This document shows, one piece after another, positions 1 through 9,008 of a DNA stretch of 64,000 nt. Under the pieces are notes generated by a model. It did no database searches. It had not been told where the DNA came from and saw only the letters and a list, made by a program, of their open reading frames with translations. Made by a program: the position numbers and the translations under genes. Each line of letters starts with the position of its first letter. The stretch's first letter is position 1. Origin of the DNA: Stutzerimonas balearica DSM 6083 (GTDB lineage Bacteria > Pseudomonadota > Gammaproteobacteria > Pseudomonadales > Pseudomonadaceae); assembly GCF_000818015.1 (NCBI RefSeq), contig NZ_CP007511.1, positions 868,001 through 932,000 on the forward strand, written 5' to 3'.

Positions 1-230
1 ATGTCCATCATGGCCTTGATGCTGCTGGTGTTCAGGTACAGCAGGCGCAGTTCGAGGCTCAGCGGGCGTTCGGCTTCGGCGAGAAAGCGTTCGATCCAGG
101 CAAACACCTGATGAAACAGCTCGTAGGAGTTCTCGGGGTAGGAGTCGCCCTGCATCGAGACGGTGCCGGCGGCCCAATCGGACTGGATGGCAGGAGTGGA
201 CTGGCTGCCGGGAATGGAAAAATCGTTCAT
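1..230 (-). CDS. siaC: SiaC-family regulatory phosphoprotein (DUF1987), 3' end outside window
   Basis: Only the first 76 codons are in the window; the gene runs off position 1. In P. aeruginosa SiaC is phosphorylated on Thr68 by the kinase SiaB and dephosphorylated by SiaA, and the unphosphorylated form activates the diguanylate cyclase SiaD. The fragment reads MNDFSIPGSQ... and contains LLYLNTSSIK, in which the threonine falls exactly at residue 68, so the known phospho-site is kept. It is the third gene of a minus-strand run siaA-siaB-siaC, starting 19 nt after the siaB stop. A siaD gene would be expected just beyond the left edge but cannot be seen. Confidence 0.85.
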   Translation of the reverse strand, partial: MNDFSIPGSQSTPAIQSDWAAGTVSMQGDSYPENSYELFHQVFAWIERFLAEAERPLSLELRLLYLNTSSIKAMMD

Positions 231-249
231 ATCGTGCGTGCTCTGAAAA

Positions 250-792
250 TCAAATGACCGCGCTCAGGCTGATGAAGTGAAGGCCGTCGGTGGCCGGCTG
301 CATGGCTGCACGCAGGGGCTCGCTGGACTTGCGGGCGATGTCGATCAGGCCTAGGCCGGCGCCGGACACGACGTGCTCGTCGCGCGGCTTGCGCAGCTGC
401 TCCTTGTACATGGCCTTGAGCGCCGGCTTGTCCAGCTGCGCCAGGCTGGCCACGGCGGCCAGCAGCATCTCGCCGTCGGCCTGCTCGATCAGGTTGCCGG
501 CCGAAACCACATAGCGGCCCTGCTCATCGCGCGAGACGACCACGGTCGCGCCGGCCTGCTGGTCGCTCCAGTTCTTCCCGCGGGTGTAGTGGCGGATGTT
601 CTGCGTCATCTCGACGTAGACGGCGAACACGTCCATGGCCGAGGACGGGTGCGCGTGCTCGGCCTGCATGTAGTTGCGCAGGGCGTTGCCGATCTCCTCG
701 ATCAGGCTGCGCGAGATCGGGCCGTTGAAGCACAGCAGGATCTGCTGCCGGTTGTAGTGTTCGCGCATGGCGAACAGGTCGATGGGTTCCAT
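250..792 (-). CDS. siaB: SiaB-family protein kinase (DUF6272)
   Basis: 180 residues, soluble, no signal peptide. SiaB-type proteins are small GHKL-fold kinases that phosphorylate the partner SiaC. The N-terminal third holds an N-box-like segment (VEMTQNIRHY), and the later GAGLGLIDIARK resembles the G-box of GHKL ATPases. The start is supported by AGGAG six bases upstream. It sits between siaA (22-nt gap) and siaC (19-nt gap), the same order as in the P. aeruginosa siaABCD operon. The call depends as much on this context as on the motifs. A generic anti-sigma-factor-like kinase is the alternative. Confidence 0.8.
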   Translation of the reverse strand: MEPIDLFAMREHYNRQQILLCFNGPISRSLIEEIGNALRNYMQAEHAHPSSAMDVFAVYVEMTQNIRHYTRGKNWSDQQAGATVVVSRDEQGRYVVSAGNLIEQADGEMLLAAVASLAQLDKPALKAMYKEQLRKPRDEHVVSGAGLGLIDIARKSSEPLRAAMQPATDGLHFISLSAVI

Positions 793-814
793 GGGGACTC
801 CTGGTGGAACTCGT

Positions 815-2803
815 TCAATCGAAGCGAAAGCACAGCATGGTGATGTCGTCGCGCTGCGGATAGTCGCCTTGGTAACGCTCTAGCGCTGCGCTGAATGCCT
901 CGCCCTGCTCGTCGAGCGGCAGGCGCGCGTGCTGACGGATCAACTCCTCGAACCGGCTGTTGCCAAAACCGAAGCCGTCGTCGCCACCGGCCTGATCGAG
1001 GAAGCCATCGGTGGTCATGTAAAAGGTCCGCCCGGGTCGCAACTCGACTCGGCTGTTGTGGTACTCACCGGCCCGCTTGTCGGCGATGGCCCGGCGTGCG
1101 GCTCGGATCTCCCGGACGTCTTCGCCGTCGCAATAGTAGAGCGCAATCTTCGCCCCGGCATAGACCACCTCGCGCTGCTGCAGATCAACGAAAGCGAGGC
1201 CCAGGTCCATGTTTGTCGCCAGCCCGCGTGGCATGCCCTCTTCACGAAGCATCCCGCGCACGATCATGTCGGTGCGGCTCAGCGCGGCGGCGGGGTCTTC
1301 GATGCCGATGGCATCGATCGCCTGGTCGATCGCCGCATGCGCGAGCATGGTCATCAGCGCGCCGGGCACGCCGTGGCCGGCACAATCGACGACCCCGAAC
1401 AGGCAGCCCCTTTCGCTCGCCCGGAACACATAGAAATCGCCGCCCACGACGTCGCGCGGTCGCCAGAGTACGGCATGCCGCTCGCCGAGCGTACTGACCA
1501 TCTGTCGATTGGGCAGAATGGCGCGCTGGATGATGCTGGCGTAGTCGATCGAGTCGTCGATCTTCTTGTGCGCGGCGGCCATTTCGCGGTTGGCCTGTTC
1601 CAGCTCACGGGTACGCTCGCGGACGCGATCCTCGAGCTCGTGAGTATGCCGACGGACCTGCTGGGCCATCGCGCCGAACGCCGCGCTGAGCTCGCCGATC
1701 TCGTCGTCGCGATCGGTCGGCAAGGGCGCTCCGTACTCGCCCGCTGCCAGTGCCTGGGCGCTGCGGCGCAACTGGCGCAGGGGCTTGAGCACGCGCTTTT
1801 CCACCAGCCAGGCGCCGCCGCCGATGAGCGCGACGATCAGCAGCACGAACAGGGCGATGGCCGGTAGCAGCGGGCGCAGCTCGATGACCTGTGCGGTACT
1901 CAGGTCGACCACGCTGGCGACGAACCATTGCAGCTCGGGGATCCAGCTCAGCGCGAGCAGGCGCGGCGCGCCGTTGATCGCCACCTTGAGCATCATCACC
2001 TCGCCGGGTGCTTGCCGGGCGTCGCTCATCACGCCCCGCACCTCGGTAGCATCCTCGGGAGCGGTCAACATTCCCAGCAGGCTGGTCGACAAAGAGCGAC
2101 CCTGCGCGGCATTGAGGGTGACCAGGTCCTGGTCGGGGTGGATCAGGATCGAGCCATAGACATCGAGCACCATCGACTCGACGCCGCTCTTGTCCGCTGC
2201 GGTGAACTGTTTGACGAAGTGACTCAGGTCCAGGCCGGAACCGACCAGGCCGAGCGCCTGGCCGTCGCTGCCGTGGACCAGTACGTTGAACCAGACCTTC
2301 AGCTCGCCGGTGACGACGGAGCGGTCGACATTGATCTGGTAGGGCGTGGTTTCGCGTAACGCCTGGAAGAACCAGGCATCACGGGGGTTGCCCTGTTCGA
2401 GTCGATAGCGAGGCTGCTGGCTCGGCTCCTGCCCCGGGCCGTTGGCGTAATAGCCTTGACCGCGGGCGGACGCCGCGAAATAGAGGTGATCGCTGAGGGT
2501 TTGCTGAAAGGCTGCGGCCTCCCGAAAGAACAGCTCGCGCCAGGCGGGATCCTGCTCGTTCTGCAGCCAGGCGAGGGTGATCTGCGAGCCAGCCAGGCGC
2601 TGGGCGAGTGCCAGCTCGCGCGACACCGGGGCGAACACCCGCTCGCGATTGAGCTGGACGAGGTTTTTCGCATAGGCCTCGCCAAAGCGACTCTGCACCC
2701 CTTCGAGTGCCTGGTAGCCAATGAATCCGGCAAAAGCGAACGCCAGCAGGCAGCTGAGCAGCAGAGCCAGCAACGATTTACCACGCAAGCCTAGAGCCGC
2801 CAT
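815..2803 (-). CDS. siaA: SiaA membrane PP2C/SpoIIE-type phosphatase with HAMP domain
   Basis: 662 residues from the chosen ATG at 2803, which has GAAGGGA upstream; the frame is open 35 codons further, but that extension looks non-coding. Order: TM1 about 10-30, a periplasmic sensing domain to about 310, TM2 about 310-333, HAMP about 334-385 (KRVLKPLRQL), a coiled coil, then a SpoIIE/PP2C phosphatase to the C-terminus. Metal-binding acidic motifs are present: GGDFYVF, DCAGHGVPGA, DGFLDQAGG and RDDITMLCF. In P. aeruginosa SiaA dephosphorylates SiaC in response to an outside signal and so turns on c-di-GMP synthesis and aggregation. First gene of siaABC here. Confidence 0.88.
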   Translation of the reverse strand: MAALGLRGKSLLALLLSCLLAFAFAGFIGYQALEGVQSRFGEAYAKNLVQLNRERVFAPVSRELALAQRLAGSQITLAWLQNEQDPAWRELFFREAAAFQQTLSDHLYFAASARGQGYYANGPGQEPSQQPRYRLEQGNPRDAWFFQALRETTPYQINVDRSVVTGELKVWFNVLVHGSDGQALGLVGSGLDLSHFVKQFTAADKSGVESMVLDVYGSILIHPDQDLVTLNAAQGRSLSTSLLGMLTAPEDATEVRGVMSDARQAPGEVMMLKVAINGAPRLLALSWIPELQWFVASVVDLSTAQVIELRPLLPAIALFVLLIVALIGGGAWLVEKRVLKPLRQLRRSAQALAAGEYGAPLPTDRDDEIGELSAAFGAMAQQVRRHTHELEDRVRERTRELEQANREMAAAHKKIDDSIDYASIIQRAILPNRQMVSTLGERHAVLWRPRDVVGGDFYVFRASERGCLFGVVDCAGHGVPGALMTMLAHAAIDQAIDAIGIEDPAAALSRTDMIVRGMLREEGMPRGLATNMDLGLAFVDLQQREVVYAGAKIALYYCDGEDVREIRAARRAIADKRAGEYHNSRVELRPGRTFYMTTDGFLDQAGGDDGFGFGNSRFEELIRQHARLPLDEQGEAFSAALERYQGDYPQRDDITMLCFRFD

Positions 2804-2895
2804 GCGGGGGTCCCTTCGTCCGTCACGAGTTTTCAGACGCGGCGGTGGCACCGCGAGCTGGGCGAGTCGGCCGCCGATTATCCAGCTATTGCAGC

Positions 2896-2924
2896 AAAAC
2901 GCCATCACCTGCGGCGATGGCGTT
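2896..2924 (-). terminator. hairpin between ettA and siaA
   Basis: Nine-base perfect inverted repeat AACGCCATC / GATGGCGTT (2898-2906 with 2916-2924), followed on the minus strand by TTTTGC. A second hairpin lies just upstream on that strand at 2932-2953 (GGGAAGCC / GGCTTCCC). Together they probably end ettA transcription and isolate siaA. Confidence 0.6.
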
Positions 2925-2931
2925 CGAACAA

Positions 2932-2953
2932 GGGAAGCCCCGGCAGGCTTCCC
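2932..2953 (-). terminator. hairpin directly after ettA stop
   Basis: Perfect 8-bp stem GGGAAGCC / GGCTTCCC with a 6-base loop, starting 8 nt past the ettA stop codon. There is only a weak T run on the minus strand (TTGTT). Confidence 0.5.
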
Positions 2954-2960
2954 TCATGGC

Positions 2961-4628
2961 TCACTGCGCCAGCTTGCGGTACTTGACCCGGTGCGGCTGG
3001 GCGGCGGCGTCACCGAGGCGCTTCTTGCGATCGGCCTCGAACTCGGTGTAGTTGCCTTCGAAGAAGTACACCTTGGCGTCGTCCTCGTAGGAGAGGATGT
3101 GCGTGGCGATACGGTCGAGGAACCAGCGGTCGTGGGAGATCACGATGGCCGAGCCGGGGAAGTCCAGCAGCGCCTCTTCCAGCGCACGCAGGGTTTCCAC
3201 GTCGAGGTCGTTGGACGGTTCGTCGAGCAGCAGCACGTTGCCGCCCTGCTTGAGCGTCAGCGCCAGATGCAGGCGGCCGCGCTCACCGCCGGACAGGTCC
3301 TTGACGAACTTCTGCTGGTCGGCGCCCTTGAAGTTGAAGCGGCCGACATAGCCGCGCGAGGGCACCTCGTAGTTGCCGACGCGGATCATGTCCAGGCCAT
3401 CGGAGACCTGCTCCCAGACGGTCTTGTTGCCATCGAGGTTCTCGCGGCTCTGCTCGACGCTGGCGATCTGCACGGTATCGCCCAGTTCGATGCTGCCGCT
3501 GTCGGGCTGCTCCTTGCCGGTGATCATGCGGAACAGCGTCGACTTGCCCGCGCCGTTGCCACCGATGACGCCGACGATGGCACCTTTGGGGATGCTGAAG
3601 GAGAGGTCGTCGATGAGCACGCGGTCGCCGTAGCTCTTGGTCAGGTGGTTGACCTCGATGACCTTGTCGCCCAGGCGCGGGCCGGCCGGGATATAGATCT
3701 CGTTCGTTTCGCTGCGCTTCTGGAATTCCTGCGACTGCATTTCCTCGAAGCGCTGCAGGCGGGCCTTGGACTTGGCCTGGCGCGCCTTGGCGCCCTGGCG
3801 TACCCATTCCAGCTCGGCCTTCATCGCCTTGGCGTGGGCCGCCTCCTGCTTGGCTTCCTGCTCCAGGCGCGCGGACTTCGATTCCAGCCACTGCGAGTAA
3901 TTGCCCTCGAAGGGGATGCCATGGCCGCGGTCGAGTTCGAGGATCCAGCCGGCGACGTTGTCGAGGAAGTAGCGGTCGTGGGTGATCGCCACCACGGTGC
4001 CGGGGAAGTCGTGGAGGAAACGCTCCAGCCAGGCCACCGAGTCGGCGTCCAGGTGGTTGGTCGGTTCGTCCAGCAGCAGCATGTCCGGCGCCGAGAGCAG
4101 CAGGCGGCACAGTGCCACGCGGCGCTTCTCGCCGCCGGAGAGGTGCTCGATCCTGGCGTCCCAGGCCGGCAGGCGCAGCGCGTCGGCAGCGACTTCCAGC
4201 TGGCGCTCGAGGTTGTGGCCGTCGGCGGCCTGCAGGATGGCCTCGAGCTTGGCCTGCTCGGCGGCCAGGGCGTCGAAGTCGGCATCCGGCTCGGCGTAGG
4301 CGGCATAGACCTCGTCGAGGCGGGCCTGGGCCTGCTTGATCTCGCCCACGGCCTCTTCGACGATTTCGCGTACGGTCTTGGCCGGATCGAGCTGCGGCTC
4401 CTGCGGCAGGTAGCCGACCTTGATGCCCGGCATGGCCCGCGCCTCGCCGTCGAACTCGGTGTCGACGCCGGCCATGATGCGCAGCAGCGTGGACTTGCCC
4501 GCGCCGTTCAGGCCGAGCACGCCGATCTTGGCGCCCGGGAAGAACGACAGGGAGATGTTCTTGAGGATCTCACGCTTCGGGGGCACGACCTTGCTGACCC
4601 GATGCATGGTGTAGACGTATTGAGCCAT
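2961..4628 (-). CDS. ettA: energy-dependent translational throttle protein EttA (ABC-F)
   Basis: 555 residues, the standard length of EttA. Two ABC cassettes without membrane segments: Walker A GLNGAGKST and signature LSGGEKRR in the first, Walker A GGNGAGKST and LSGGERGR in the second, both followed by LLLDEP Walker B motifs. Between them is the charged linker that contacts tRNA in the ribosomal E site, rich in K/R/E/A (SKSARLEQEAKQEA and onward). EttA gates the first steps of translation elongation according to ATP/ADP levels. Divergent from glyA; 243 nt separate the two start codons. Confidence 0.95.
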   Translation of the reverse strand: MAQYVYTMHRVSKVVPPKREILKNISLSFFPGAKIGVLGLNGAGKSTLLRIMAGVDTEFDGEARAMPGIKVGYLPQEPQLDPAKTVREIVEEAVGEIKQAQARLDEVYAAYAEPDADFDALAAEQAKLEAILQAADGHNLERQLEVAADALRLPAWDARIEHLSGGEKRRVALCRLLLSAPDMLLLDEPTNHLDADSVAWLERFLHDFPGTVVAITHDRYFLDNVAGWILELDRGHGIPFEGNYSQWLESKSARLEQEAKQEAAHAKAMKAELEWVRQGAKARQAKSKARLQRFEEMQSQEFQKRSETNEIYIPAGPRLGDKVIEVNHLTKSYGDRVLIDDLSFSIPKGAIVGVIGGNGAGKSTLFRMITGKEQPDSGSIELGDTVQIASVEQSRENLDGNKTVWEQVSDGLDMIRVGNYEVPSRGYVGRFNFKGADQQKFVKDLSGGERGRLHLALTLKQGGNVLLLDEPSNDLDVETLRALEEALLDFPGSAIVISHDRWFLDRIATHILSYEDDAKVYFFEGNYTEFEADRKKRLGDAAAQPHRVKYRKLAQ

Positions 4629-4871
4629 GGAAACAGATGCCCGTGACAGTGGTGAAAAAGCATGGAAACCCGGCTCGGCAGGGCCGTCCAGGTCAAACGC
4701 GCAAAGCTACTCCATTGCTCGGGACAGGGCAAACCGCGCCCGGTTCCAGCTGGCGTCGCCGGCATGAGCGTGGCTCGTGGCCGCTTGACTGGCTTTCATA
4801 CCGCAGCCTGCACGGATGCGTTAGAATCCGCGCCTTCTTCCCAACTGCCAGCTGATCTCAGAGGACGCCCA
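4629..4871. promoter_or_regulatory. divergent intergenic region ettA / glyA
   Basis: 243 bp that must carry promoters in both directions. The only suggestive element toward glyA is TTAGAAT near 4822, about 50 nt before the start codon, without a good -35 match at normal spacing. I see no riboswitch-like structure. Confidence 0.35.
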
Positions 4872-6125
4872 ATGTTCAGCCGTGACTTGACCATCGAACG
4901 CTTCGACGCCGAACTCTTCGCTGCCATGCAGCAGGAAGCCCAGCGTCAGGAAGACCACATCGAGCTGATCGCCTCGGAGAACTACACCAGCCCGGCGGTG
5001 ATGGAAGCCCAGGGCAGCGTGCTGACCAACAAGTACGCCGAAGGTTACCCGGGCAAGCGCTACTACGGCGGTTGCGAGTACGTCGACGTGGTCGAGCAGC
5101 TGGCCATCGACCGTGCCAAGGAGCTGTTTGGCGCCGACTATGCCAACGTCCAGCCGCACGCCGGTTCGCAGGCCAACGCCGCGGTTTACCTGGCTCTGCT
5201 CAGCGCTGGCGACACCATCCTCGGCATGAGCCTGGCCCACGGCGGTCACCTGACCCACGGTGCCTCGGTATCCTCCTCCGGCAAGCTCTACAACGCCGTG
5301 CAGTACGGCATCAACGACCAGGGTCTGATCGACTACGACGAAGTCGAGCGCCTGGCTGTCGAGCACAAGCCGAAGATGATCGTCGCCGGCTTCTCGGCTT
5401 ACTCGCAGAAGCTCGACTTCCCGCGTTTCCGCGAGATCGCCGACAAGGTCGGTGCGTATCTCTTCGTCGACATGGCGCACGTCGCCGGTCTGGTTGCCGC
5501 TGGCGTTTACCCGAACCCGGTACCGTTCGCCGACGTCGTTACCACCACCACCCACAAGACTCTGCGCGGCCCGCGCGGCGGCCTGATCCTGGCCAAGAAG
5601 AACGAAGAGATCGAGAAGAAGCTGAACTCCGCCGTCTTCCCGGGTGCCCAGGGCGGCCCGCTGGAGCACGTCATCGCCGCCAAGGCGATCTGCTTCAAGG
5701 AAGCGCTGCAGCCCGAGTTCAAGGCTTATCAGCAGCAGGTCGTGAAGAATGCCCAGGCCATGGCCCAGGTGTTCATCGAGCGTGGCTTCGACGTGGTCTC
5801 CGGCGGTACGCAGAACCACCTGTTCCTGCTCAGCCTGATCAAGCAGGACATCACTGGCAAGGATGCGGACGCCGCACTCGGCCGTGCCCACATCACGGTG
5901 AACAAGAACAGCGTGCCGAACGACCCGCGTTCGCCCTTCGTCACCTCCGGCCTGCGTATCGGTACGCCAGCCGTCACTACCCGTGGTTTCGGTGAAGCCG
6001 AGTGCCGCGAGCTGGCCGGCTGGATCTGCGACATCCTCGACAACATGGGCGACGAGTCGGTGATCGACGCGGTGCGAGCCAAGGTCGCGGCTGTCTGCGC
6101 CAAGTTTCCGGTGTACGGAAAGTAA
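4872..6125 (+). CDS. glyA: serine hydroxymethyltransferase
   Basis: 417 residues, the normal length. Interconverts serine and glycine with tetrahydrofolate, the main source of one-carbon units; PLP enzyme, cytosolic. The PLP lysine lies in [14 protein letters not shown]; other family blocks are [17 protein letters not shown] and RYYGG near the N-terminus. The start at 4872 gives [12 protein letters not shown] and has AGAGGA upstream; the frame is open 70 codons further upstream, but that stretch is not conserved-looking. Followed by a strong terminator at 6143. Pseudomonas genomes usually carry more than one glyA. Confidence 0.96.
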   Translation: MFSRDLTIERFDAELFAAMQQEAQRQEDHIELIASENYTSPAVMEAQGSVLTNKYAEGYPGKRYYGGCEYVDVVEQLAIDRAKELFGADYANVQPHAGSQANAAVYLALLSAGDTILGMSLAHGGHLTHGASVSSSGKLYNAVQYGINDQGLIDYDEVERLAVEHKPKMIVAGFSAYSQKLDFPRFREIADKVGAYLFVDMAHVAGLVAAGVYPNPVPFADVVTTTTHKTLRGPRGGLILAKKNEEIEKKLNSAVFPGAQGGPLEHVIAAKAICFKEALQPEFKAYQQQVVKNAQAMAQVFIERGFDVVSGGTQNHLFLLSLIKQDITGKDADAALGRAHITVNKNSVPNDPRSPFVTSGLRIGTPAVTTRGFGEAECRELAGWICDILDNMGDESVIDAVRAKVAAVCAKFPVYGK

Positions 6126-6142
6126 TCACCGGTCGCTCCAGG

Positions 6143-6173
6143 AAAGCCCGCGCAAGCGGGCTTTCTGCTTTTT
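6143..6173 (+). terminator. rho-independent terminator of glyA
   Basis: Stem AAAGCCCGC / GCGGGCTTT with a 4-base loop, followed by CTGCTTTTTG, 18 nt after the glyA stop. Confidence 0.85.
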
Positions 6174-6221
6174 GCGCCGTGCCAACGCTAGACTGTCCGT
6201 AGTCGGCAAGGAAGGCATTCG

Positions 6222-6683
6222 ATGCACAAGCGCAGCTCGCGGGTGATTCTCCCGCCTCCGGTGATCTATCTGCTGTTTCTCGCGCTCGCCTGGGGCGTCG
6301 AGAGCCTTTGGCCGTTCCCGCTGCCGGACAATCTCTGGACGCGCTATCTGGGTTGGGGACTGATCGACGCCGGTGTGCTGCTGATGCTCTGGGCCGGGCT
6401 CCTGATGCTGCGGCGACGGACCACCGTCAACCCCTACGGCACGCCGCGGCGGCTGCTCGCCGATGGACCTTTTCGCTTCTCGCGCAATCCCATCTATCTG
6501 GCCGATACGCTGATCTACGGCGGCGTGGCGTTGCTCTGGGGCAGCCTGTGGCCATGGCTGCTATTGCCCGCGCTGATCGTCGTGATGCAGCGTGGTGTGA
6601 TCGGGCATGAAGAGCGCCTGCTGGGCGAGCTGTTCGGCGAGGAGTACCGTGACTACTGCCGGCGCGTCAGGCGCTGGCTCTAG
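6222..6683 (+). CDS. membrane isoprenylcysteine / phospholipid methyltransferase-like protein
   Basis: 153 residues with three or four hydrophobic segments. The C-terminal half has the family hallmark FSRNPIYLAD followed by a helix pair and EERLLGELFGEEYRDY, typical of the ICMT/PEMT-type SAM-dependent membrane methyltransferases. The substrate in bacteria is usually unknown. The start has AAGGAAGG upstream. It lies downstream of the glyA terminator and 24 nt before mapZ, so the two may be co-transcribed. Confidence 0.75.
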   Translation: MHKRSSRVILPPPVIYLLFLALAWGVESLWPFPLPDNLWTRYLGWGLIDAGVLLMLWAGLLMLRRRTTVNPYGTPRRLLADGPFRFSRNPIYLADTLIYGGVALLWGSLWPWLLLPALIVVMQRGVIGHEERLLGELFGEEYRDYCRRVRRWL

Positions 6684-6707
6684 CTGGCAGGGCCAGGGAG
6701 GAGAACC

Positions 6708-7070
6708 ATGCAAGACAATTCCGAGCGTCGCCGCTTTCAGCGGATCGGATTCGAGGCCGAAGCCCTGTTAAGCCAGGGTGAACGAGAATGGACGGTGCGC
6801 GTCCACGACCTGTCGCTCAAGGGGCTGCTGGTCGAGTGCCCGGTTGGCGGGGCCGTGCAGAAGGATCTGCCGCTACAGGCGAGCATCCGCCTGGCCGCCG
6901 ACGTGCAGGTCGAGATGGAGGTGTTGCCGGCGCACGAGCATGACGGCCTGCTCGGCCTGGCCTGCCAGCACATCGACCTCGATTCGATGACTCACCTGCG
7001 TCGCCTGGTCGAGCTCAACCTGGGCGATAGCAGCCTGCTTGAGCGTGAGCTCGCCGCGCTGGGCGCCTAA
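6708..7070 (+). CDS. mapZ: PilZ-domain c-di-GMP adaptor, MapZ (PA4608)-like
   Basis: 120 residues forming a single PilZ domain. The c-di-GMP binding motifs are both present: RRRFQRIGF near the N-terminus (RxxxR) and DLSLKG (D/NxSxxG). The C-terminal HIDLDSMTHLRRLVELNLGD closely matches my memory of PA4608 from P. aeruginosa, which binds the chemotaxis methyltransferase CheR1 when c-di-GMP is high and so affects flagellar motor switching. GGGAGGAG precedes the start. Convergent with radA, whose stop lies only 4 nt away. The ortholog assignment is by recognition; a generic PilZ protein is the fallback. Confidence 0.85.
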   Translation: MQDNSERRRFQRIGFEAEALLSQGEREWTVRVHDLSLKGLLVECPVGGAVQKDLPLQASIRLAADVQVEMEVLPAHEHDGLLGLACQHIDLDSMTHLRRLVELNLGDSSLLERELAALGA

Positions 7071-7074
7071 TCGG

Positions 7075-8436
7075 TCATTCGAACAGGGCGTCGAGGGCCT
7101 GCTCCAGGCGCGTCACGGCAATGATCTGCAGGCCTGCCGGGGCCTCCTTCGGCGCATTGCCCTTGGGCACGATGGCGCGCTTGAAGCCATGCTTGGCGGC
7201 TTCCTTCAGGCGTTCCTGGCCGCTCGGCACCGGGCGGATCTCACCGGACAGGCCCACCTCACCGAACACCAGCAGGTCGGTGTCCAGCGGGCGATTGCGC
7301 AGGCTGGATATCACCGCGGCCATAAGGGCGAGGTCCGCAGCGGTCTCCAGCACCTTCACGCCGCCTACTACGTTGATGAACACGTCCTGATCGTAGGTGG
7401 GGATGCTGCCGTGGCGGTGCAGCACCGCCAGCAGCATGGCCAGGCGGTTCTGATCCAGGCCCAGGGTGACGCGGCGCGGGTTGGCCAGGTGGCTGGTGTC
7501 GACCAGCGCCTGCACTTCCACCAGCATCGGCCGGGTGCCTTCCCAGGTCGCCATCACCACGCTGCCGGGCACCGCTTCCTGGGCGCGGGTGAGGAAGATC
7601 GCCGAGGGGTTGGTGACTTCCTTCAGGCCCTTGTCGGTCATGCCGAACACGCCGAGTTCGTTGACGGCGCCGAAGCGGTTCTTCACCGCACGCAGCAGGC
7701 GCAGGCGGCCATCGGATTCGCCCTCGAAATACAGCACCGTGTCGACCATGTGTTCCAGCACGCGCGGGCCGGCCAACGCGCCTTCCTTGGTGACATGGCC
7801 GACCAGAAAGATGGCGGTGCCGCTCTGCTTGGCGAAGCGCACCAGCAACGCCGCGCTCTCGCGCACCTGGGCGACACCGCCGGGCGCGGACTGCAGCTGC
7901 TCGGTGAAGATCGTCTGGATCGAGTCGATGACCATGACCTTGGGCTTCTCCAGCCGCGCAGTGGCGATGATCGACTCGATGCAGGTCTCGGTCATCACCT
8001 TGAGCTTGTCTTGCGGCAGGTCGAGGCGCCGCGCGCGCATGGCGACCTGCTGCTGCGATTCCTCACCGGTGACGTAAAGCGCAGGGAAGCGCTGGGCCAC
8101 GGCGCAGAGCGTCTGCAGGAGGATCGTGGATTTGCCGATACCCGGATCGCCACCGATCAGCACCACCGAGCCGTCGACCAGGCCGCCGCCGAGCACACGG
8201 TCGAGTTCGCCGGAGGCCGTGGAGAAGCGCGGTACTTCCTCGACGCTGACCTCGGCCAGGGTCTTGATGTTGGCCTGGTCTCCGGCCCAGCCGGCACGCC
8301 CCGAGGCAGCCGGGGTGGCCTCGACGACCGTTTCCACCAGGGTGTTCCAGGCGCCGCAGTCGCCGCACTGGCCGGCCCACTTGGGGAAGGTCGAGCCGCA
8401 TTCGGTGCAGCCATACATGCGCTTGGCCTTGGCCAT
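7075..8436 (-). CDS. radA: DNA repair protein RadA
   Basis: 453 residues. N-terminal four-cysteine zinc finger (C10, C13, C24, C27), RecA-like ATPase with Walker A GGDPGIGKST around 95-104, the RadA-specific KNRFG motif, and a C-terminal Lon-protease-like domain without protease function. RadA is a branch-migration factor in recombinational repair and is also needed in natural transformation in several bacteria. The start MAKAKRMYGC is the usual RadA N-terminus. Convergent with mapZ; upstream (8437-8551) is a shared divergent region with the CopD-like gene. Confidence 0.95.
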   Translation of the reverse strand: MAKAKRMYGCTECGSTFPKWAGQCGDCGAWNTLVETVVEATPAASGRAGWAGDQANIKTLAEVSVEEVPRFSTASGELDRVLGGGLVDGSVVLIGGDPGIGKSTILLQTLCAVAQRFPALYVTGEESQQQVAMRARRLDLPQDKLKVMTETCIESIIATARLEKPKVMVIDSIQTIFTEQLQSAPGGVAQVRESAALLVRFAKQSGTAIFLVGHVTKEGALAGPRVLEHMVDTVLYFEGESDGRLRLLRAVKNRFGAVNELGVFGMTDKGLKEVTNPSAIFLTRAQEAVPGSVVMATWEGTRPMLVEVQALVDTSHLANPRRVTLGLDQNRLAMLLAVLHRHGSIPTYDQDVFINVVGGVKVLETAADLALMAAVISSLRNRPLDTDLLVFGEVGLSGEIRPVPSGQERLKEAAKHGFKRAIVPKGNAPKEAPAGLQIIAVTRLEQALDALFE

Positions 8437-8480
8437 GGGAAACTCCGGTCGAGGAAAGGAGCCGCATGATAACGGCTGGC

Positions 8481-8494
8481 TTGATCGCCATCAG
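8481..8494 (+). promoter_or_regulatory. FNR/Anr/Dnr-type box upstream of CopD-like gene
   Basis: TTGATCGCCATCAG matches the consensus TTGAT-N4-ATCAA in nine of ten defined positions. Its proximal edge is 58 nt from the start codon of the gene at 8552, the same distance as the boxes before the YdcH-like and ccpR genes. This fits a class II site centred near -41.5. It also lies 45 nt upstream of the radA start on the other strand. Confidence 0.6.
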
Positions 8495-8551
8495 CTACAA
8501 GGCCACGGCCGCCGCGCGAGACTGTCAACAAAACGCACAGGAGTCTTTGCG

Positions 8552-8986
8552 ATGCGCTATCTGCTGTTTGTTCACCTGCTGGGGGCGAGCGTCTGGGTCG
8601 GCGGCCATCTGGTGCTGCTGTTCAGCGTGCTGCCGGGGGCGTTGCGTGGGCGCGACCCGCAGCCGGTGCGGCGATTCGAGCAGCTCTACGAGCGTGTCGG
8701 TGTGCCGGCCCTGGTGGTGCAGGTGGTGACCGGACTCTGGATGGCGAGCCTCTGGCTGCCGCACGGGCAATGGCTCGACAGCAATCCGATCGCCCGGTTG
8801 ATTCAGGGCAAGCTGCTGCTGCTGGGGCTGACCGCCGTTCTGGGGCTGCATGCACGGCTGGCGTTGATTCCGCGGCTCGATGGCAAGCGTCTGCCTCAGC
8901 TGGGCCTGCACATTCTGCTGATCACCTTGACCGCCGTGGCGTTCGTCTGGGTAGGCGTCGGTTTTCGCTTCGGCGGGCTCTTCTAG
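8552..8986 (+). CDS. CopD-like small integral membrane protein
   Basis: 144 residues, four predicted membrane helices: N-terminal MRYLLFVHLLGASVWVGGH, then about 48-65, 85-105 and 118-138. Histidines at positions 8 and 20 in the first helix are typical of CopD/haem-binding membrane families. The function is unknown; copper import or a haem-related role would only be a guess from the family. CACAGGAG precedes the ATG. An FNR-type box lies 58 nt upstream, so expression under low oxygen or denitrifying conditions is likely. Confidence 0.7.
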   Translation: MRYLLFVHLLGASVWVGGHLVLLFSVLPGALRGRDPQPVRRFEQLYERVGVPALVVQVVTGLWMASLWLPHGQWLDSNPIARLIQGKLLLLGLTAVLGLHARLALIPRLDGKRLPQLGLHILLITLTAVAFVWVGVGFRFGGLF

Positions 8987-9008
8987 CGCACGGCGTGCGG
9001 AAACGAAA

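Noticed and set aside
2721..4646. 641-residue open frame antisense to ettA
   Set aside because: It is a frame shadow of a high-GC gene; ettA has complete ABC motifs and the antisense product has low complexity.
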